A stretch of 64,000 bases of DNA, taken from Chloroflexota bacterium (GTDB lineage: Bacteria; Chloroflexota; Anaerolineae; Anaerolineales; Villigracilaceae). Location of the stretch: assembly GCA_016234485.1 (NCBI GenBank), contig JACRBL010000054.1, forward strand, positions 41,640 to 105,639, in the 5' to 3' direction. A program made the translations under genes and the position numbers. Shown here piece after piece: positions 33,910 through 42,825 of this stretch. Position 1 is the stretch's first letter. Every line of letters begins with the position of its first letter. Under the pieces are notes generated by a model that saw nothing but the letters and a program-made list of their open reading frames with translations, searched no databases and was not told the DNA's origin.

Positions 33910-35307
33910 ATGACCAACTCCTTGCACTTCCTCTCCCCTCTCGATGGACGCTACGCCGACGCGACCGCGCCCCTGCGCGATCACTTCTCCGAATTCGCGT
34001 TTCTGCGCGACAGACTACGCGTCGAGCTGGACTTTCTGGCGGCTCTTTCCAAAACCGGCCTGGCGCGTCCCTTGAGCGACTCTGAGTCCGCGCAGATCGA
34101 ATCCATCTCCACAAATTTCTCGGATGCAAATGCAGAATCGATTCTTGCGTTCGAGCGCCAAACCCGTCACGATGTTAAAGCCATCGAGTATTTCATCCAA
34201 AGCAAGTTAAAAAGCACATCGTTACAAGACGTGATTCCGTGGATTCACTTCGGGCTGACATCCGAAGACACAAATAGTTTGGGTCAAGCCCTGGCCCTCA
34301 AAGAATCGCACGACAAAATCATCCTCCCTGCACTCTACTCGCTACTCTCTGCTCTCTGCTCTTTTTCCCTCCGCCACAAATCCATCCCCATGCTCGCCCG
34401 CACGCATGGACAGTTCGCCGTGCCAACAACTTTGGGCAAAGAGTTCGCCGTCTATATCGCGCGCCTGAAAAAGACTCACGACGAGATCGCCGCGCACAAA
34501 TTTGAAGCCAAGTTAACAGGCGCGGTCGGAAACTTCAATGCATTGCAAGTCGCCGCCCCAAACGTAGACTGGATTTCATTCAGCCAGGAATTTGTCGCCA
34601 GTTTTGGTCTGGAGCCGAATCTGCTCACCACCCAAATCCTCCCCTACGATAATTGGATTAGATATTTTGATCTCATCCGTTTAACCAATTCCATCCTGAT
34701 TGATTTCTCGCAAGACATCTGGCGCTACATCAGCGATGGGGTTCTCAAGCAGGCCGTGGTCGCGGGGGAAGTCGGTTCGTCTACCATGCCGCAAAAAGTG
34801 AATCCGATTGACTTTGAAAACGCGGAAGGCAATCTCGGCGTGGCGAATTCGCTCTTCGCACATTACGCCCAAAAGTTGACCGTCTCGCGCCTGCAACGCG
34901 ACCTCTCGGACTCCACTGTCCGCCGCACGTTTGGCACGGCGTTGGGACACAGCCTGCTGGCCTGGATCAACTTTCAGCGTGGGCTGACGCGCATCGCCCC
35001 AGACGAGGAAAAGCTCAAAGGCGAGTTAAACGCCCATTGGGAAGTCGTCGCGGAAGGCGCGCAGACCATCCTGCGCGCGGCGGGAAAATCCGACGCGTAC
35101 GAATCGTTAAAGGAACAAACGCGCGGACGCGTCTTGACCGAAGCCGATTACAAAACGTGGTGTGACGCTATTGATGTAGATGATAAAACGCGTGAAAAAT
35201 TGAAAGCGCTTTCCCCCGAATCGTATCTTGGCCTGGCGGTGGAAATAACCGATTCTGTTATCGCATCCACTTGCGGCGCGTCCACACAATCGGCACGATC
35301 ACGATGA
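33910..35307 (+). CDS. purB: Adenylosuccinate lyase
   Basis: This 465-residue protein removes fumarate in purine synthesis (SAICAR to AICAR, and adenylosuccinate to AMP). It is of the E. coli PurB type: SLHFLSPLDGRYADATAPLR, FERQTRHDVKAIEYF, HFGLTSEDTNS, ARTHGQFAVPTTLGKEF and the signature VGSSTMPQKVNPIDFENAEGN. The start at 33910 is chosen because the homologous sequence begins there; 21 codons upstream would run through a repeat hairpin pair. Residues about 141-151 (LYSLLSALCS) coincide with a heptad array (CTACTCT/CTGCTCT). The last 50 bp overlap a converging small ORF. Confidence 0.93.
   Translation: MTNSLHFLSPLDGRYADATAPLRDHFSEFAFLRDRLRVELDFLAALSKTGLARPLSDSESAQIESISTNFSDANAESILAFERQTRHDVKAIEYFIQSKLKSTSLQDVIPWIHFGLTSEDTNSLGQALALKESHDKIILPALYSLLSALCSFSLRHKSIPMLARTHGQFAVPTTLGKEFAVYIARLKKTHDEIAAHKFEAKLTGAVGNFNALQVAAPNVDWISFSQEFVASFGLEPNLLTTQILPYDNWIRYFDLIRLTNSILIDFSQDIWRYISDGVLKQAVVAGEVGSSTMPQKVNPIDFENAEGNLGVANSLFAHYAQKLTVSRLQRDLSDSTVRRTFGTALGHSLLAWINFQRGLTRIAPDEEKLKGELNAHWEVVAEGAQTILRAAGKSDAYESLKEQTRGRVLTEADYKTWCDAIDVDDKTREKLKALSPESYLGLAVEITDSVIASTCGASTQSARSR
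34332..34362 (+). repeat. Heptad-period repeat inside purB (CTGCTCT word)
   Basis: CTACTCG, CTACTCT, CTGCTCT, CTGCTCT units repeat every 7 bp within the coding sequence, in frame with codons for LYSLLSALCS. Comparison with E. coli PurB as remembered suggests no length change here. Confidence 0.5.
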
Positions 35308-35449
35308 GGACGATGAGGATGCCCATCAGCAGGATGCCGTCGGTGGAGCCAGGGACAGTTTCGCCCTCCTGGAAGAAGGCTAAAAGGGAGAATCCGCTTG
35401 GGATAACAGAAAACGGCACAAAGGTCGGGAGGGAAGCAAGGAGGGTCAT
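35258..35449 (-). CDS. Possible small membrane protein
   Basis: This 63-residue ORF has a hydrophobic N-terminal region and a clear C-terminal TM segment (GILLMGILIVLIVIVPIVW) capped by RRKWMR. The gap behind the gene holds a TATACT-like -10 box shortly upstream and an AGG-type weak ribosome site. It overlaps the 3' end of purB by 50 bp in the opposite direction. I do not recognise it. The TM pattern and the plausible promoter favour it being real, but its length makes chance possible. Confidence 0.45.
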   Translation of the reverse strand: MTLLASLPTFVPFSVIPSGFSLLAFFQEGETVPGSTDGILLMGILIVLIVIVPIVWTRRKWMR

Positions 35450-35737
35450 ATCAAACCTGCGGCAAGTATATCACCGCGAACACGGGCGAAAGTCAGAGAC
35501 TTTCGAGTCCGTTTTTGGCCGCGTGAATTTCATTGTGACGAATCGAGCAATATATATTATAATGCCGCCGAACGTTGAGAAAACTGGTAAAGGTATATAA
35601 ATACATCCGATCCCAGTTTCTGGGGTTTAATTTATATTGAAACAATCTTACTTATTGGTAGCGCGTCAAAATAAAAGAATTCTGCGAAGTCGCTATATTA
35701 AAGTCGCTTCGCCATTCACATCATCTCAGGAGATGCT
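35450..35737 (+). promoter_or_regulatory. Regulatory gap upstream of the ACIII operon
   Basis: This 288-bp A+T-rich gap holds a TATAAT box at 35558-35563 with TTGTGA at 35533-35538 (19-bp spacing, longer than ideal). A long leader of about 170 nt would follow. A GAAAGTC/GACTTTC inverted repeat lies near 35490-35503. The first gene has a good AGGAGA ribosome site. Assignment of the promoter is tentative. Confidence 0.45.
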
Positions 35738-36295
35738 ATGATCCAGAAGGTATTCAAATGGCTCATGTCGCCGCTGGGTCGGGTGGCTCTGGTGATCGCC
35801 GCGCTGGCGATCGTCAGCGTCGCGATGTGGGGAATTGCCTACGTCCAAAGCCCACCCGCACAACCGATTGACTTCCCGCATCAGCGTCACGCGGCAAACC
35901 AGGTGCAATGCCTGTATTGCCATCCGGGCGCGAATCGCGGCGCGTCGTCTGGCCTGCCCACGCCCAGCAAGTGTTGGGGTTGTCACCAACAACTTTCAAT
36001 CACCCAAACCAGCAAATTGCTCGGTCCATTGCGCGATGCAATCGCCAACGGAACGCCATTGCAATGGGTTCCCGTGGCCCAGGTTCCCGATTTCGTTCAA
36101 TACAACCATCGTCCGCATCTCGCGGCGGGGTTGAGTTGCGAAAATTGTCACGGCGATGTGGCTTCGTTGCTCCACGCCTATGAAAATCCGCAAGTGATGA
36201 ACATGGGCTGGTGCCTCGCTTGTCACCGCGAAAAATCGGCTGGCAACCCCGAGCTCGAGAAGAAACTACTCGACTGCGCCACCTGCCACTATTAG
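35738..36295 (+). CDS. actA: Alternative Complex III pentaheme cytochrome c subunit ActA
   Basis: This 185-residue protein has an N-terminal membrane anchor (VALVIAALAIVSVAMWGIAYV) and five CxxCH heme sites: CLYCH, CWGCH, CENCH, CLACH and CATCH. This heme count and order are characteristic of ActA. The anchored protein lies on the outer face of the membrane, takes electrons from the quinol-oxidising core of ACIII and passes them to soluble or bound cytochromes. It is the first gene of the act operon; actB1 starts 21 bp later. Confidence 0.93.
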   Translation: MIQKVFKWLMSPLGRVALVIAALAIVSVAMWGIAYVQSPPAQPIDFPHQRHAANQVQCLYCHPGANRGASSGLPTPSKCWGCHQQLSITQTSKLLGPLRDAIANGTPLQWVPVAQVPDFVQYNHRPHLAAGLSCENCHGDVASLLHAYENPQVMNMGWCLACHREKSAGNPELEKKLLDCATCHY

Positions 36296-36316
36296 ACCGG
36301 GCGAAAGGATAAACGT

Positions 36317-38464
36317 ATGACTCAAAAGATTTCCCGGCGCGATTTTCTGAAACTGGCTGGAGTGGGCGCGGCGACCACCGCTGTCCTTACCGGTTGCGGT
36401 CCCGCCGCCAAGTTCGTGACGCGCCAGCCGTACTTAAAAATGCCCGAGTACACCTACAACGGCGAAAGTACCTATTACGCCACCACCTGCCGCGAATGCG
36501 CCGCGGCCTGCGGTCTCGTTGTCCGCACCATGCAGGGACGCGCCATCAAAGTGGAAGGCAACAAAGCCAACCCCGTCAACCTTGGCAAGACCTGCGCCCG
36601 CGGCCAGACCACGTTGCAGGGGCTCTACAACCCTGACCGCGTCACCGCCCCCACCAAACAGGGACGCGCCAAAGACCTCAGCGGCTCCGCGATGAATTGG
36701 GATGACGCTGTCGCGACCGTCTCCGATATCCTCAAGAAATACAAAGCATCCGAGATCGCCTTCCTGATGGGAACGGCCCCCGATCATCTCTTCGACCTCG
36801 CGACGGACTTGACCGGCGCGATGGGCGCGTCCGCTCCCGTCCGCTATGGCGCGCTCAGCATGTTCGAAGGCCGCGCCACCCTCGCTCAGGCCGCGCAGGA
36901 AATGTTCGGCCAGCCCGCCCTGCCCTTCTTCGATCTCGCCAGCGCCGACGTGGTCGTCTCTTTCGGCGCGAACTTCCTCGAGACCTGGGTCTCACCCGTC
37001 GCTTATACGCGCGGCTATTCCAAACTCCGCAAGGGACATGATCGCAGACGCGGACTCTTCTTCCAATTTGAAGCGCGCATGTCGCAGACCGGCTCCGTGG
37101 CCGACGAGTGGATTGCGCTTCGTCCCGGAACCGAGGGGCTGGTTGCCCTCGCCCTCGGCAAACTCGTGGCGGAAGCGCGCGGCGGCTCGATGCCCAAGGC
37201 CTTCGCTTCGGTCAACGTGAACGAAGCGGCGGAAAAAGCAGGCGTGGAACTCGAAGCCCTGCACGTCATTGCCGAAGAATTTGCAAAGGCCAACGCGCCC
37301 CTCGCCATCGTGGGCGGACCTGCGCTGGCGCACAGCAACGGCGTGGAAACAACCAAGGCCGTCTACGCATTGAACGCGGCGTTCTCATCCTCGTTCTTCC
37401 TCTCCCCGCTCGCCCCCGGCGAAGACGTGTATCACCGTCCCGCCTCGGCGCAGGAGATGAGCGAATTCGTCAAGAAACTCGAATCGGGCGCGGTGAAAGC
37501 CCTGTTCATTCACGGCGTCAATCCTGCCTTTGAATTGCCCAAATCGCTCGGCTTTGAAGCGGCGCTCAAAAATGTGGAAACGGTCATTTCATTCGCGACC
37601 TTCCCCGATGAGACCGCCCTGCTCTCCGATTACATCTTCCCCGATCACCATGCGCTCGAAAGTTTCGGCTACCAGCGCGCCTACACGGGCGCGAACGCAT
37701 CCGTCCTCTCGGGCTTGCAACCCGCCGTGACTCCCTTCGTGGACACCAAAGCCACCGCCGACGTTCTGCTCGCGGCCGCGGCGCAGGCTGGTTTCCCCTT
37801 CCCCTACGCGGACGAGTTCGCCTTCATTCAGGGCAAACTTCAGCAGTTCGTTCCGATTGCGGGCGGGTCGTTTGCCGCTCCCGAAATCAACGCCTTCACG
37901 GCTTTCTTCCAGCAGTTCGGCGGCTGGTGGAAACAGGCTGACCTCGTCGCCCCGACCGCGTCCAACGGCGCGGTGAACGCTCCCGAAGCGGAGTTTGAGG
38001 AAGGCGAATTCTTCCTCATCCCGTTCGTCTCCCCGACTTTGGGCGAAGCGGGCGCGAACAAGCCCTGGTTGCAGGAAACCGCCGACCCGACTACCACCGT
38101 CATGTGGAACACCTGGGTGGAGATCAACCCCGAAACCGCGCACGAACTCGGCGTGGAAAATGACGACGTGGTGAAGATCGTCAGCGCGGCGGGCGAGGTG
38201 GAAGCGTCCGTATATCTGTACCCCGCCATCCGTCCAGATGTGATCGCCATCCCGTTCGGGCAGGGTCACACCGCCTACGGTCAGTTCGCGGCCGGGCGCG
38301 GAGTCAATCCTGCCGATCTGTTCGGCGCAAAGTTCAACGCGGCGGGCGACCTGGCTTACGCGGGAGTCAAAGTCCGTGTGGAGAAGACGGGCAAGAAGCA
38401 ATACCTGTCGCGCCTCGAAAGCAAGATCGGCGTTTATGGCGAAGGCCTTGGCGAAGAGCATTAG
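36317..38464 (+). CDS. actB1: ACIII ActB molybdopterin-oxidoreductase-like part (ActB1)
   Basis: This 715-residue protein starts with a twin-arginine signal (SRRDFLKLAGVGAATTAVLTGCG, which also carries a possible lipobox). It then shows the Mo-bis-PGD oxidoreductase fold that in ACIII is a structural relic. Unlike the ActB sequences I recall, it keeps a complete CX2CX3CX27C cluster motif (Cys58, 61, 65 and 93). The family ferredoxin domain is not fused here but is the separate next gene. No residue fitting a Mo ligand is obvious. It should face the outside of the cytoplasmic membrane next to ActA. Confidence 0.88.
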   Translation: MTQKISRRDFLKLAGVGAATTAVLTGCGPAAKFVTRQPYLKMPEYTYNGESTYYATTCRECAAACGLVVRTMQGRAIKVEGNKANPVNLGKTCARGQTTLQGLYNPDRVTAPTKQGRAKDLSGSAMNWDDAVATVSDILKKYKASEIAFLMGTAPDHLFDLATDLTGAMGASAPVRYGALSMFEGRATLAQAAQEMFGQPALPFFDLASADVVVSFGANFLETWVSPVAYTRGYSKLRKGHDRRRGLFFQFEARMSQTGSVADEWIALRPGTEGLVALALGKLVAEARGGSMPKAFASVNVNEAAEKAGVELEALHVIAEEFAKANAPLAIVGGPALAHSNGVETTKAVYALNAAFSSSFFLSPLAPGEDVYHRPASAQEMSEFVKKLESGAVKALFIHGVNPAFELPKSLGFEAALKNVETVISFATFPDETALLSDYIFPDHHALESFGYQRAYTGANASVLSGLQPAVTPFVDTKATADVLLAAAAQAGFPFPYADEFAFIQGKLQQFVPIAGGSFAAPEINAFTAFFQQFGGWWKQADLVAPTASNGAVNAPEAEFEEGEFFLIPFVSPTLGEAGANKPWLQETADPTTTVMWNTWVEINPETAHELGVENDDVVKIVSAAGEVEASVYLYPAIRPDVIAIPFGQGHTAYGQFAAGRGVNPADLFGAKFNAAGDLAYAGVKVRVEKTGKKQYLSRLESKIGVYGEGLGEEH

Positions 38465-38474
38465 GAGTTGAGAT

Positions 38475-39239
38475 ATGACAACGATTGACCTGAATATGGT
38501 TGGCGCAAAAGGCGCGTTGGTGGAAGCGGCCGAGGGCAAATGGGGCATGGTCATTGATCAGGACCTCTGCACTGGTTGCCAGGCCTGCGTGACCGCCTGC
38601 GCCATGGAAAACAACATTGCCTTCGTGGGCGAAGAGGACGCCGGTTACGGACGTTCGATGCACTGGATTCGCATCGAGCGCTTCTGGGAAGGCCACTATC
38701 CCCACGTGAAGATGACGCACTACCAGCCCATGCTTTGCCAGCAATGCGGCAAGGCTCCCTGCGAACCCGTCTGCCCTGCGTTTGCCACCGTGCATTCGCA
38801 ATCGGAACAGGTGAACGTGCAGGTTTATAACCGCTGTGTTGGCACGCGCTATTGCGGCAACAACTGCCCCTACCAGGTGCGCTCATTCAATTGGTTCGAC
38901 TACAACGATGAACGCATCAACAAAGCCATCGCCACGTTGAAGCATCAATTCAACCCCGATGTGACCGTGCGCCGCCGCGGCATCATGGAAAAATGCTCGT
39001 TCTGCATCCAGCGCATCCACAAGGCGCAGGACAAGGCCAAGTCCGAAGGACGTGAAGTGGCCGACGGCGAGTTCACCACCGCTTGTGCGCAAGCCTGTCC
39101 CGCGGACGCGATCGTCTTCGGGCGCGTGGACAATCCCGAAAGCCTCGTCTCGCAATTGATGGCAGAGGGACACGGCGTTCAACATCTCTCTGAACTCGGC
39201 ACGCTCCCGCGCGTGACCTATCTCGTAGGAGGTCAGTGA
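38475..39239 (+). CDS. actB2: ACIII ActB ferredoxin part (ActB2), multi-cluster Fe-S protein
   Basis: This 254-residue protein contains at least four Cys groups: DQDLCTGCQACVTACAMEN, CQQCGKAPCEPVCPA, YNRCVGTRYCGNNCPYQ and EKCSFCIQRIHKAQ...CAQACPADAI. These can hold three [4Fe-4S] clusters and one further cluster as in NrfC/DmsB-type subunits. In canonical ACIII this domain is the C-terminal part of ActB; here it is an independent gene 10 bp after actB1 and overlapping actC by 4 bp. It lies between ActB1 and the membrane NrfD-like ActC and wires the two. Confidence 0.9.
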   Translation: MTTIDLNMVGAKGALVEAAEGKWGMVIDQDLCTGCQACVTACAMENNIAFVGEEDAGYGRSMHWIRIERFWEGHYPHVKMTHYQPMLCQQCGKAPCEPVCPAFATVHSQSEQVNVQVYNRCVGTRYCGNNCPYQVRSFNWFDYNDERINKAIATLKHQFNPDVTVRRRGIMEKCSFCIQRIHKAQDKAKSEGREVADGEFTTACAQACPADAIVFGRVDNPESLVSQLMAEGHGVQHLSELGTLPRVTYLVGGQ

Positions 39240-40654
39240 TGAGCGACAAAAAACATCACAATCCTGAAGAACATTTCCGCGAGCAGCACTTGATGCTCGA
39301 CCCCATGCCGCGCGGCCAGATGAACGACATGGTGATGGAATCGATGCACACCACCTCGTGGAAATTCTGGGTCGTGGCCGCCATCCTCGCCGTCATCTCG
39401 TTCATCGGCCTAGGCGTGGATTGGTATCGCCTCATCATGGAAGGCCAGGGTCTGGCGGGCGTTATGCGGCCTGACTACTGGGGTATCTTCCTCGTCAACA
39501 CCGTGTTCTGGATCGGTATCAGCCATGCAGGCACGTTCATCTCGGCCATCCTGCGCGTGTTCAAAGCCGAGTTCCGCCGCCCGTTCACCCGCGCCGCGGA
39601 ATTGATGACCACCTTCGGCCTGGTGCAGGCTGGCTTCAGCATCTTCATGCACATGGGACGCGTCTGGCTCTCGTACTGGCTCATGCCGTATCCGAACCAG
39701 CGCCAACTCTGGCCGAACTTCCACTCGCCCCTTTCGTGGGACTTGCTGGCCATCACCACCTACCTGCTCTCCTCCACCATGTACCTCTTCCTGCCGCTCA
39801 TCCCCGATATGGCGATGGCGCGCGACCGATCCACGGGCTGGCGCAAGACCTTCTATAAAGTTCTGGCGCTCGGGTTCCGCGGCACCGAAGGCGAATGGGC
39901 GCACCTGCGAACTGCGATGAACATCTTCGCGTTCGCGATCATCCCGGTCATGTTCTCCGTCCACACCATCGTTTCGTGGGACTTCGCCATGGCCACCCGC
40001 CCTGGTTGGTCTTCCACCATCTTCGGCCCGTACTTCGTCATCGGCGCGTTGCACTCTGGCATGGGCGCAGTCGTGATGGTGCTGGCCGTCGTGCGCGGCA
40101 CCATGAAGCACATGAAATACTTCATCCGTCCCGAACACTTCGAAGGCATCGCGCGGCTCATGCTCATCATCTCGATGGCCTGGGCCTACTTCTTCTTCAA
40201 CGATTACATCGTGCAATGGTACGGCGGCGACAAGTGGACGAAGACTCTGCTCCACTGGCACGAAGCCGGCCCCATGGGCTGGATGTGGTTCGCCATGCTC
40301 ATCTTCAACATTGCCATCCCCTGGAGCATCCTCTGGAATAAAAAATGGCGCTCCACGCCTTGGTTGCTGTTCATCGTCGGCTTGTTGATCAACGTGGGCA
40401 TGTGGTTCGAGCGTTACATCATCGTCCCCATCTCCGTCACCATCAACCGTATGCCCTTCACCTGGCGCTTGTACCAGCCGGGCATTGAAGTTCCGATGGG
40501 CATTGGCACGGTGGCCTTCTTTATCCTGCTCTACATGCTGGCCTCGCGCCTCGTCCCGCTCATCCCCGTTTGGGAAGTGCAGGAAGGCCAGATGGCCCAC
40601 TCCCTCACCAAGTTTGGACGCGAGACGGTCATGACCGTCAGCGAACTGGAATAG
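39236..40654 (+). CDS. actC: ACIII ActC NrfD/PsrC-like membrane subunit
   Basis: This 472-residue integral membrane protein has about ten hydrophobic helices (for example FWVVAAILAVISFIGLGVDWY and WGIFLVNTVFWIGISHAGTF) and belongs to the polysulphide reductase NrfD family. In ACIII it binds the menaquinol. Conserved polar positions (HAGTF, DxAMARDRSTGWR) are in the expected places. Its start ATGA overlaps actB2. Only one NrfD-like subunit is found here; the second homologue ActF of canonical ACIII is not seen in the window. Confidence 0.93.
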   Translation: MMSDKKHHNPEEHFREQHLMLDPMPRGQMNDMVMESMHTTSWKFWVVAAILAVISFIGLGVDWYRLIMEGQGLAGVMRPDYWGIFLVNTVFWIGISHAGTFISAILRVFKAEFRRPFTRAAELMTTFGLVQAGFSIFMHMGRVWLSYWLMPYPNQRQLWPNFHSPLSWDLLAITTYLLSSTMYLFLPLIPDMAMARDRSTGWRKTFYKVLALGFRGTEGEWAHLRTAMNIFAFAIIPVMFSVHTIVSWDFAMATRPGWSSTIFGPYFVIGALHSGMGAVVMVLAVVRGTMKHMKYFIRPEHFEGIARLMLIISMAWAYFFFNDYIVQWYGGDKWTKTLLHWHEAGPMGWMWFAMLIFNIAIPWSILWNKKWRSTPWLLFIVGLLINVGMWFERYIIVPISVTINRMPFTWRLYQPGIEVPMGIGTVAFFILLYMLASRLVPLIPVWEVQEGQMAHSLTKFGRETVMTVSELE

Positions 40655-40664
40655 GAGGCGTACC

Positions 40665-41189
40665 ATGACTATAGAAAAATCCCTCCTGGCGGTCTTTTCG
40701 GACCTCGAGCCGGCCGCGGACGCCATTGAGCAACTCCGCCACCTCGGCGTCCACGACGACTGCATGAACGTCATCTCTGGCGTTCCCGTCACCGAAGCCA
40801 TGCTCGGACGTCCGAATCAGTGGACGAACGTGCCGCGTCTCGCGATGGGCGGCGCGATTCTGGGCTTTATCGCGGGCCTCTTCCTGGCCTTCTCCTCACC
40901 CACCTCCTACGAAATCCAGGTGGGCGGACAGGGTTTCGCTCCCGTCCCCGTGGCAATCGTGGTGGTCTTCGAGTTGACCATGCTCGGCATGTTGCTCTCC
41001 ACTTTCCTGGGCGTGTTCCTCGACTCATACTTCCCCAACTACCGCCCGATGCACTACGTCCCCGAAGTCAGCGATGGCAAGATCGCCGTGCTGATCGAAT
41101 GTCCCCAGGCGGACGAACAAAAAATCACCGACGCTCTCAAAAAATTGGGCGCCGAATCTGTCCAAATGGCGGAGGCGCAGCACCTATGA
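40665..41189 (+). CDS. actD: ACIII ActD (DUF3341) membrane subunit
   Basis: This 174-residue protein has a ferredoxin-like soluble head (KSLLAVFSDLEPAADAIEQLRHLG), two TM helices (AMGGAILGFIAGLFLAF and VPVAIVVVFELTMLGMLLSTFLG) and a closing PNYRPMHYVPEVSDGKIAVLIEC block. This is the DUF3341 pattern of ActD, which stabilises the membrane subcomplex. It is 10 bp after actC and overlaps actE through an ATGA. Confidence 0.92.
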   Translation: MTIEKSLLAVFSDLEPAADAIEQLRHLGVHDDCMNVISGVPVTEAMLGRPNQWTNVPRLAMGGAILGFIAGLFLAFSSPTSYEIQVGGQGFAPVPVAIVVVFELTMLGMLLSTFLGVFLDSYFPNYRPMHYVPEVSDGKIAVLIECPQADEQKITDALKKLGAESVQMAEAQHL

Positions 41190-41704
41190 GATTAATCAAA
41201 CAACTCCTGGTAGTCTTTGCCGTCCTGCTCGTATTGGGCGGCGTCCTGATGCTCTTCTCCTACGATGTGATCAAGGTTCAGTGGGTGAGCTTCATGGGCC
41301 TGCAACCCTCGTACGGGTATATGGAAGAACCCCTACCCGTCCCGGCACGCTCGATCCCCGTGGAAGGCGCGGCCTACATCCCGGGCTTCATCCCCGAGAA
41401 CCCCGTCGCGGCAGACGAAGCCTCCATCGCGCGCGGCGCGCAACTCTACGCCATCCATTGCCAGATGTGCCATGGCGTCAAATATGACGGACGCGGCCCC
41501 GTCGGCAACCTGTTGCGCCCCTTCTTGCCCGCTGACCTGACCTCCGCGCTCGTCCAATCCAAGAGCGACGGCTCTCTCTTCCTCACCATCACCCTCGGCG
41601 TGGAAGGACGCATGCCCGCCCTGAATGAAAACCTGCTGGTGCGCGATCGCTGGGACATTGTCAACTTCCTGCGAACCATCGCCGCACCCGTCACCGCGCC
41701 GTAA
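41186..41704 (+). CDS. actE: ACIII ActE monoheme cytochrome c
   Basis: This 172-residue protein has an N-terminal anchor (LLVVFAVLLVLGGVLMLF) and a cytochrome c domain with IHCQMCHGVKYDGRGPVG (one CxxCH) and LGVEGRMPALNENL supplying a Met axial ligand near residue 146. The ATG at 41186 overlaps the actD stop and begins at the anchor. It accepts electrons from ActA at the outer face of the membrane. Confidence 0.92.
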   Translation: MRLIKQLLVVFAVLLVLGGVLMLFSYDVIKVQWVSFMGLQPSYGYMEEPLPVPARSIPVEGAAYIPGFIPENPVAADEASIARGAQLYAIHCQMCHGVKYDGRGPVGNLLRPFLPADLTSALVQSKSDGSLFLTITLGVEGRMPALNENLLVRDRWDIVNFLRTIAAPVTAP

Positions 41705-41713
41705 GGAGAGAAC

Positions 41714-42373
41714 ATGAAAGACGATTTCAAGAAACTTACCTTCGGCGTGATCGCGGTTTTTGTGCTCGTCCTGGTGGCCTGCCTGGCCGGCATTTTCGTC
41801 ACATCCTGCGGCTTTGATTTCAAATGCCCTCAAGCTTCGCCCGTCGGCGGCACGCCCATTCCCACCCTCATCCCTGCCACCATGCCCGCCCCCGTCACGG
41901 ATGGACAGCCCAACGCCTTCGCCAAATGCCAGGTCAAAGCCATGGACCTGCTCGGGGCCTGGGTGGACGCGGGCGCGCCCGAATCTGACCCCTTCGCCTT
42001 CGCGGACGTGAGCGGGAATCCCTGCCAGGGTACGTTCAGCGCGGACATCTGGCCGCTGTTGAACGAGAACAACGTCTGGTATCCCGCGTCGCTGTCCTGC
42101 ACATCCTGTCACAACACAGCCTTCAAGCCCAACACTGGCGGCCTCGACCTCACCAGCTACGCCGGCATCCTGGCTGGCTCCCAACGCGAATCCGCCGAAG
42201 TGGCGACGGGAACCCCCATCCTCGCCAGCAGTTGGACAGCCTCGCTCCTCTACCAGAACCTCAGCCTCGCCGAGAACATCCCCCTCGGCCACGCGACGCT
42301 GAAACACCCAGTGGCTGAACTGGTCGTCTACGCCGGCGTCCACGTCCAACCCGAAGCGACGCCTGTTCCGTAA
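41714..42373 (+). CDS. Extra monoheme c-type cytochrome of the ACIII operon
   Basis: This 219-residue protein has an N-terminal TM/signal segment (GVIAVFVLVLVACLAGIFVTSC) and a Pro/Thr-rich linker. A domain with one CTSCHNTAFKPNTGGLDLTSY site follows, the planctomycete-cytochrome-like heme pattern, and a GHATLKHPVAELVVYAGV tail carries possible axial ligands. It is the last gene of the act operon, before a strong terminator. It is not one of the standard Act subunits I know, so it may be an added electron acceptor or a substitute for missing subunits. Confidence 0.8.
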   Translation: MKDDFKKLTFGVIAVFVLVLVACLAGIFVTSCGFDFKCPQASPVGGTPIPTLIPATMPAPVTDGQPNAFAKCQVKAMDLLGAWVDAGAPESDPFAFADVSGNPCQGTFSADIWPLLNENNVWYPASLSCTSCHNTAFKPNTGGLDLTSYAGILAGSQRESAEVATGTPILASSWTASLLYQNLSLAENIPLGHATLKHPVAELVVYAGVHVQPEATPVP

Positions 42374-42393
42374 ACGCCTCAACGATTGAACAC

Positions 42394-42427
42394 AAAACCC
42401 CGTTTTCTTTTTAGAAGGCGGGGTTTT
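42394..42427 (+). terminator. Terminator of the ACIII operon
   Basis: AAAACCCCG (42394-42402) pairs with CGGGGTTTT (42419-42427) across a 16-nt loop and ends in a T-run. It lies 20 bp after the last cytochrome gene. Confidence 0.88.
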
Positions 42428-42471
42428 TGATTCACATTGCCGGAAGTTCACATTTATGATAACATCGCCCT

Positions 42472-42825
42472 ATGCGCGTGATTGAGTTTTATCGAACCCG
42501 TAATGGTCGTCTCCCTGTTAACGAATTTCTCGATTCGTTGTCGGGCAAGCAGGCTCAAAAAGTGTTATGGGTTCTCAAACTGATTGAGGAATTGGGTATA
42601 GTTCCTCGACAGTATTTCAAGAAACTCGAAGGTACAGAAGATATTTGGGAAGTTCGTGTGCAGTTTGGGGGAGATATTTTTCGACTGCTCGGATTCTTTG
42701 AACGCGGTAACCTGCTTATTCTCGCAAGCGGTTTTGCCAAAAAGACTCAAAAGACACCCCCACAGGAAATTGCCCTTGCGCTTCAACGCAAGCAGGATCA
42801 TTTATCGAGAAGGAGACAACCATGA
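42472..42825 (+). CDS. RelE/HigB-type toxin (phage Gp49-like family)
   Basis: This 117-residue protein has IEFYRTRNGRLPVNEFLDSL, KLEGTEDIWEVRVQFGGDIFRLLGFF and ILASGFAKKTQKTPPQEI, the Gp49/HigB toxin pattern of ribosome-dependent mRNA interferases. A TATGAT-like -10 box (42455-42460) ends 11 nt before the ATG. It overlaps the antitoxin gene by 4 bp in the toxin-first order of HigBA pairs. Confidence 0.88.
   Translation: MRVIEFYRTRNGRLPVNEFLDSLSGKQAQKVLWVLKLIEELGIVPRQYFKKLEGTEDIWEVRVQFGGDIFRLLGFFERGNLLILASGFAKKTQKTPPQEIALALQRKQDHLSRRRQP

Noticed and set aside
36317..38464. actB1 as a functional formate or nitrate reductase
   Set aside because: Despite the complete cluster motif, there are no pterin-binding or Mo-ligand motifs, and the neighbouring genes are those of ACIII.
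39410..40801. A 463-codon minus-strand open frame over actC
   Set aside because: It is antisense to an unmistakable NrfD-like gene with TM helices; its composition (many His, Asp and Gln) is typical of a shadow frame.
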